The notes under the pieces: generated by a model
What the model was told of the DNA's origin: nothing
The model's input: the letters and a program-made list of their open reading frames with translations, nothing else
Database searches by the model: none
In this document: positions 7,495-7,802 of the stretch, piece after piece
How positions within the stretch are numbered: the first letter of the stretch is position 1
Layout of the letters: every line of letters begins with the position of its first letter
Made by a program: the position numbers and the translations under genes
From: Candidatus Zhuqueibacterota bacterium
Lineage (GTDB): Bacteria > Zhuqueibacterota > QNDG01
Assembly (NCBI GenBank): GCA_003645915.1
Contig: QNDG01000044.1
Coordinates: forward strand, 1-7,802
Length of the DNA: 7,802 nucleotides
Direction: 5' to 3'

Positions 7495-7520
7495 GGTTGT
7501 GTCCTTAAATTTGTGTAAAA
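7495..7520 (+). repeat. Presumed left terminal inverted repeat of the IS256-family element
   Basis: The segment begins 'ggttgtgtcc' and ends 'ttgtgtaaaa', the layout expected of IS256-family terminal repeats bound by the transposase. Its partner lies outside the window, so the repeat could not be confirmed by matching and its ends may be a few bases off. Confidence 0.55.
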
Positions 7521-7530
7521 AGGCATATTA

Positions 7531-7559
7531 TTGAAAAAGTGCCATATTCTTCCTAAACT
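7531..7559 (+). promoter_or_regulatory. Predicted transposase promoter
   Basis: TTGAAA (7531-7536, 5 of 6 to TTGACA) is followed by a 17-bp spacer and TAAACT (7554-7559, 4 of 6 to TATAAT). Transcription would start near 7566, about 35 nt before the transposase ATG. The 5' arm of the start-codon hairpin lies mostly inside this spacer, so it would not be part of the element's own transcript. Confidence 0.45.
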
Positions 7560-7607
7560 AAAATGATAAAATTAATTTTTTAAAAAAAGAAAGGGAAAAT
7601 ATGGCAC
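7539..7607 (+). other. Inverted repeat able to mask the transposase ribosome binding site and start codon
   Basis: Positions 7539-7554 pair with 7592-7607. Of 16 positions, 14 are Watson-Crick pairs, one is a U-G wobble (7551/7595) and one is a C-A mismatch (7549/7597). The outer 10 bp (gtgccatatt / aatatggcac) are perfect. The 3' arm contains the AGGG Shine-Dalgarno (7592-7595) and the ATG (7601-7603). The loop is 37 nt and very AT-rich. In a read-through transcript the start site would be paired; in a transcript starting near 7566 the 5' arm is absent. Such protection is known for IS10 and IS50. Confidence 0.6.
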
Positions 7608-7802
7608 ATAAAAAAGATAACGGATTAATCAGAAAAATGCAAAAAGTTTTGTTGGACGATTCGGATTTTCTTAAAAAGCTGATACAGGAGAATCTTCAAA
7701 AACTATTAGAAGCTGAGTTTGAGAGCAAAATACAGGCAAAGCCTTACGAAAGGACGGATGACAGGCAGGGCTATAGAAACGGAACTTATACTCGTACACT
7801 AA
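7601..7802 (+). CDS. IS256-family (mutator-type) transposase, N-terminal part
   Basis: This is a DDE-type transposase that would cut and move its own element by binding the terminal repeats. Only the first 67 codons are visible, ending at the window edge in an open frame. The N-terminus reads 'MAHKKDNGLIRKMQKVLLDD', then a helical region with 'LIQENLQKLLEAEFESKI' (27-44) and the family hallmark 'DRQGYRNGTYTRTL' (54-67), the 'GYRNG...R' motif typical of IS256 and mutator transposases. The catalytic DDE residues lie further on and cannot be checked. AAGGG ends 5 nt before the ATG. A hairpin covers this start site, and a promoter is predicted at 7531-7559. Whether the gene is intact beyond the edge is unknown. 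Confidence 0.9.
   Translation, partial: MAHKKDNGLIRKMQKVLLDDSDFLKKLIQENLQKLLEAEFESKIQAKPYERTDDRQGYRNGTYTRTL

Larger units (their letters stand above)
7495..7802 (+). mobile_element. Left end of an IS256-family insertion sequence, continuing past the window
   Basis: The element is recognised from its transposase N-terminus and from a left end resembling IS256-family terminal repeats ('gtcc...ttgtgtaaaa'). The distance from the presumed tip to the transposase ATG is 106 bp, which suits this family. The exact boundary is inferred, since the right end and the target duplication are outside the window. The left copy of an 8-9 bp target duplication would be around 7486-7494. The element points away from the gcvT operon. 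Confidence 0.8.

Noticed and set aside
7487..7534. Fifteen-codon plus-strand open frame crossing the presumed IS boundary
   Set aside because: It is very short, has no family match and spans the junction between host and element DNA. Its weak GGAG-like upstream sequence is likely chance.

Overview
The window looks like a chromosomal segment of a Gram-negative bacterium with about 40% GC, probably from the FCB superphylum (Ignavibacteria, Calditrichota, Marinimicrobia or a relative). The reasons are a periplasmic LolA directly after ftsK, an FtsK motor in which Walker A is followed by 'IDPKKLELAFY' (a form I associate with FCB FtsK proteins), a bacterial ComB-type phosphatase, and a GumC/Wzc-type tyrosine autokinase. 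Clear Shine-Dalgarno sequences precede several genes, which argues against typical Bacteroidota. The taxonomic call is an inference from family resemblance.

Layout. Positions 1-2237 (minus strand) hold a polysaccharide co-polymerase fused to a bacterial tyrosine kinase. It starts at a TTG codon and runs off the left edge within its C-terminal tyrosine cluster. Positions 2238-2460 are a 223-bp AT-rich gap that contains a good minus-strand promoter for the kinase and no gene. Positions 2461-7303 (minus strand) are a compact cluster transcribed in the order gcvT, comB, ftsK, lolA, with gaps of 19 and 19 bp and then a 4-bp ATGA overlap. Positions 7304-7494 are the gcvT leader: a TTGACA-type promoter, two mutually exclusive small hairpins and a GAGGAG ribosome binding site. 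From about 7495 to the right edge (plus strand) lies the left end of an IS256-family insertion sequence: the terminal repeat, a promoter and the first 67 codons of the transposase.

How the genes fit together. The four-gene cluster is a housekeeping operon joining one-carbon metabolism (GcvT), a sulfonate-phosphate phosphatase (ComB), chromosome dimer segregation (FtsK) and outer-membrane lipoprotein transport (LolA). The functional link looks positional rather than a shared pathway. The kinase is a separate transcription unit and probably belongs to an exopolysaccharide or capsule locus that continues to the left of the window.

The most interesting structure is in the IS end. The ribosome binding site and start codon of the transposase form the 3' arm of a 16-position inverted repeat. 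Its 5' arm lies inside the spacer of the predicted transposase promoter. Transcripts entering from outside would therefore mask the start codon, while transcripts from the element's own promoter would not. I saw no CRISPR array, tRNA, rRNA, defence system or clearly undescribed multi-gene system.
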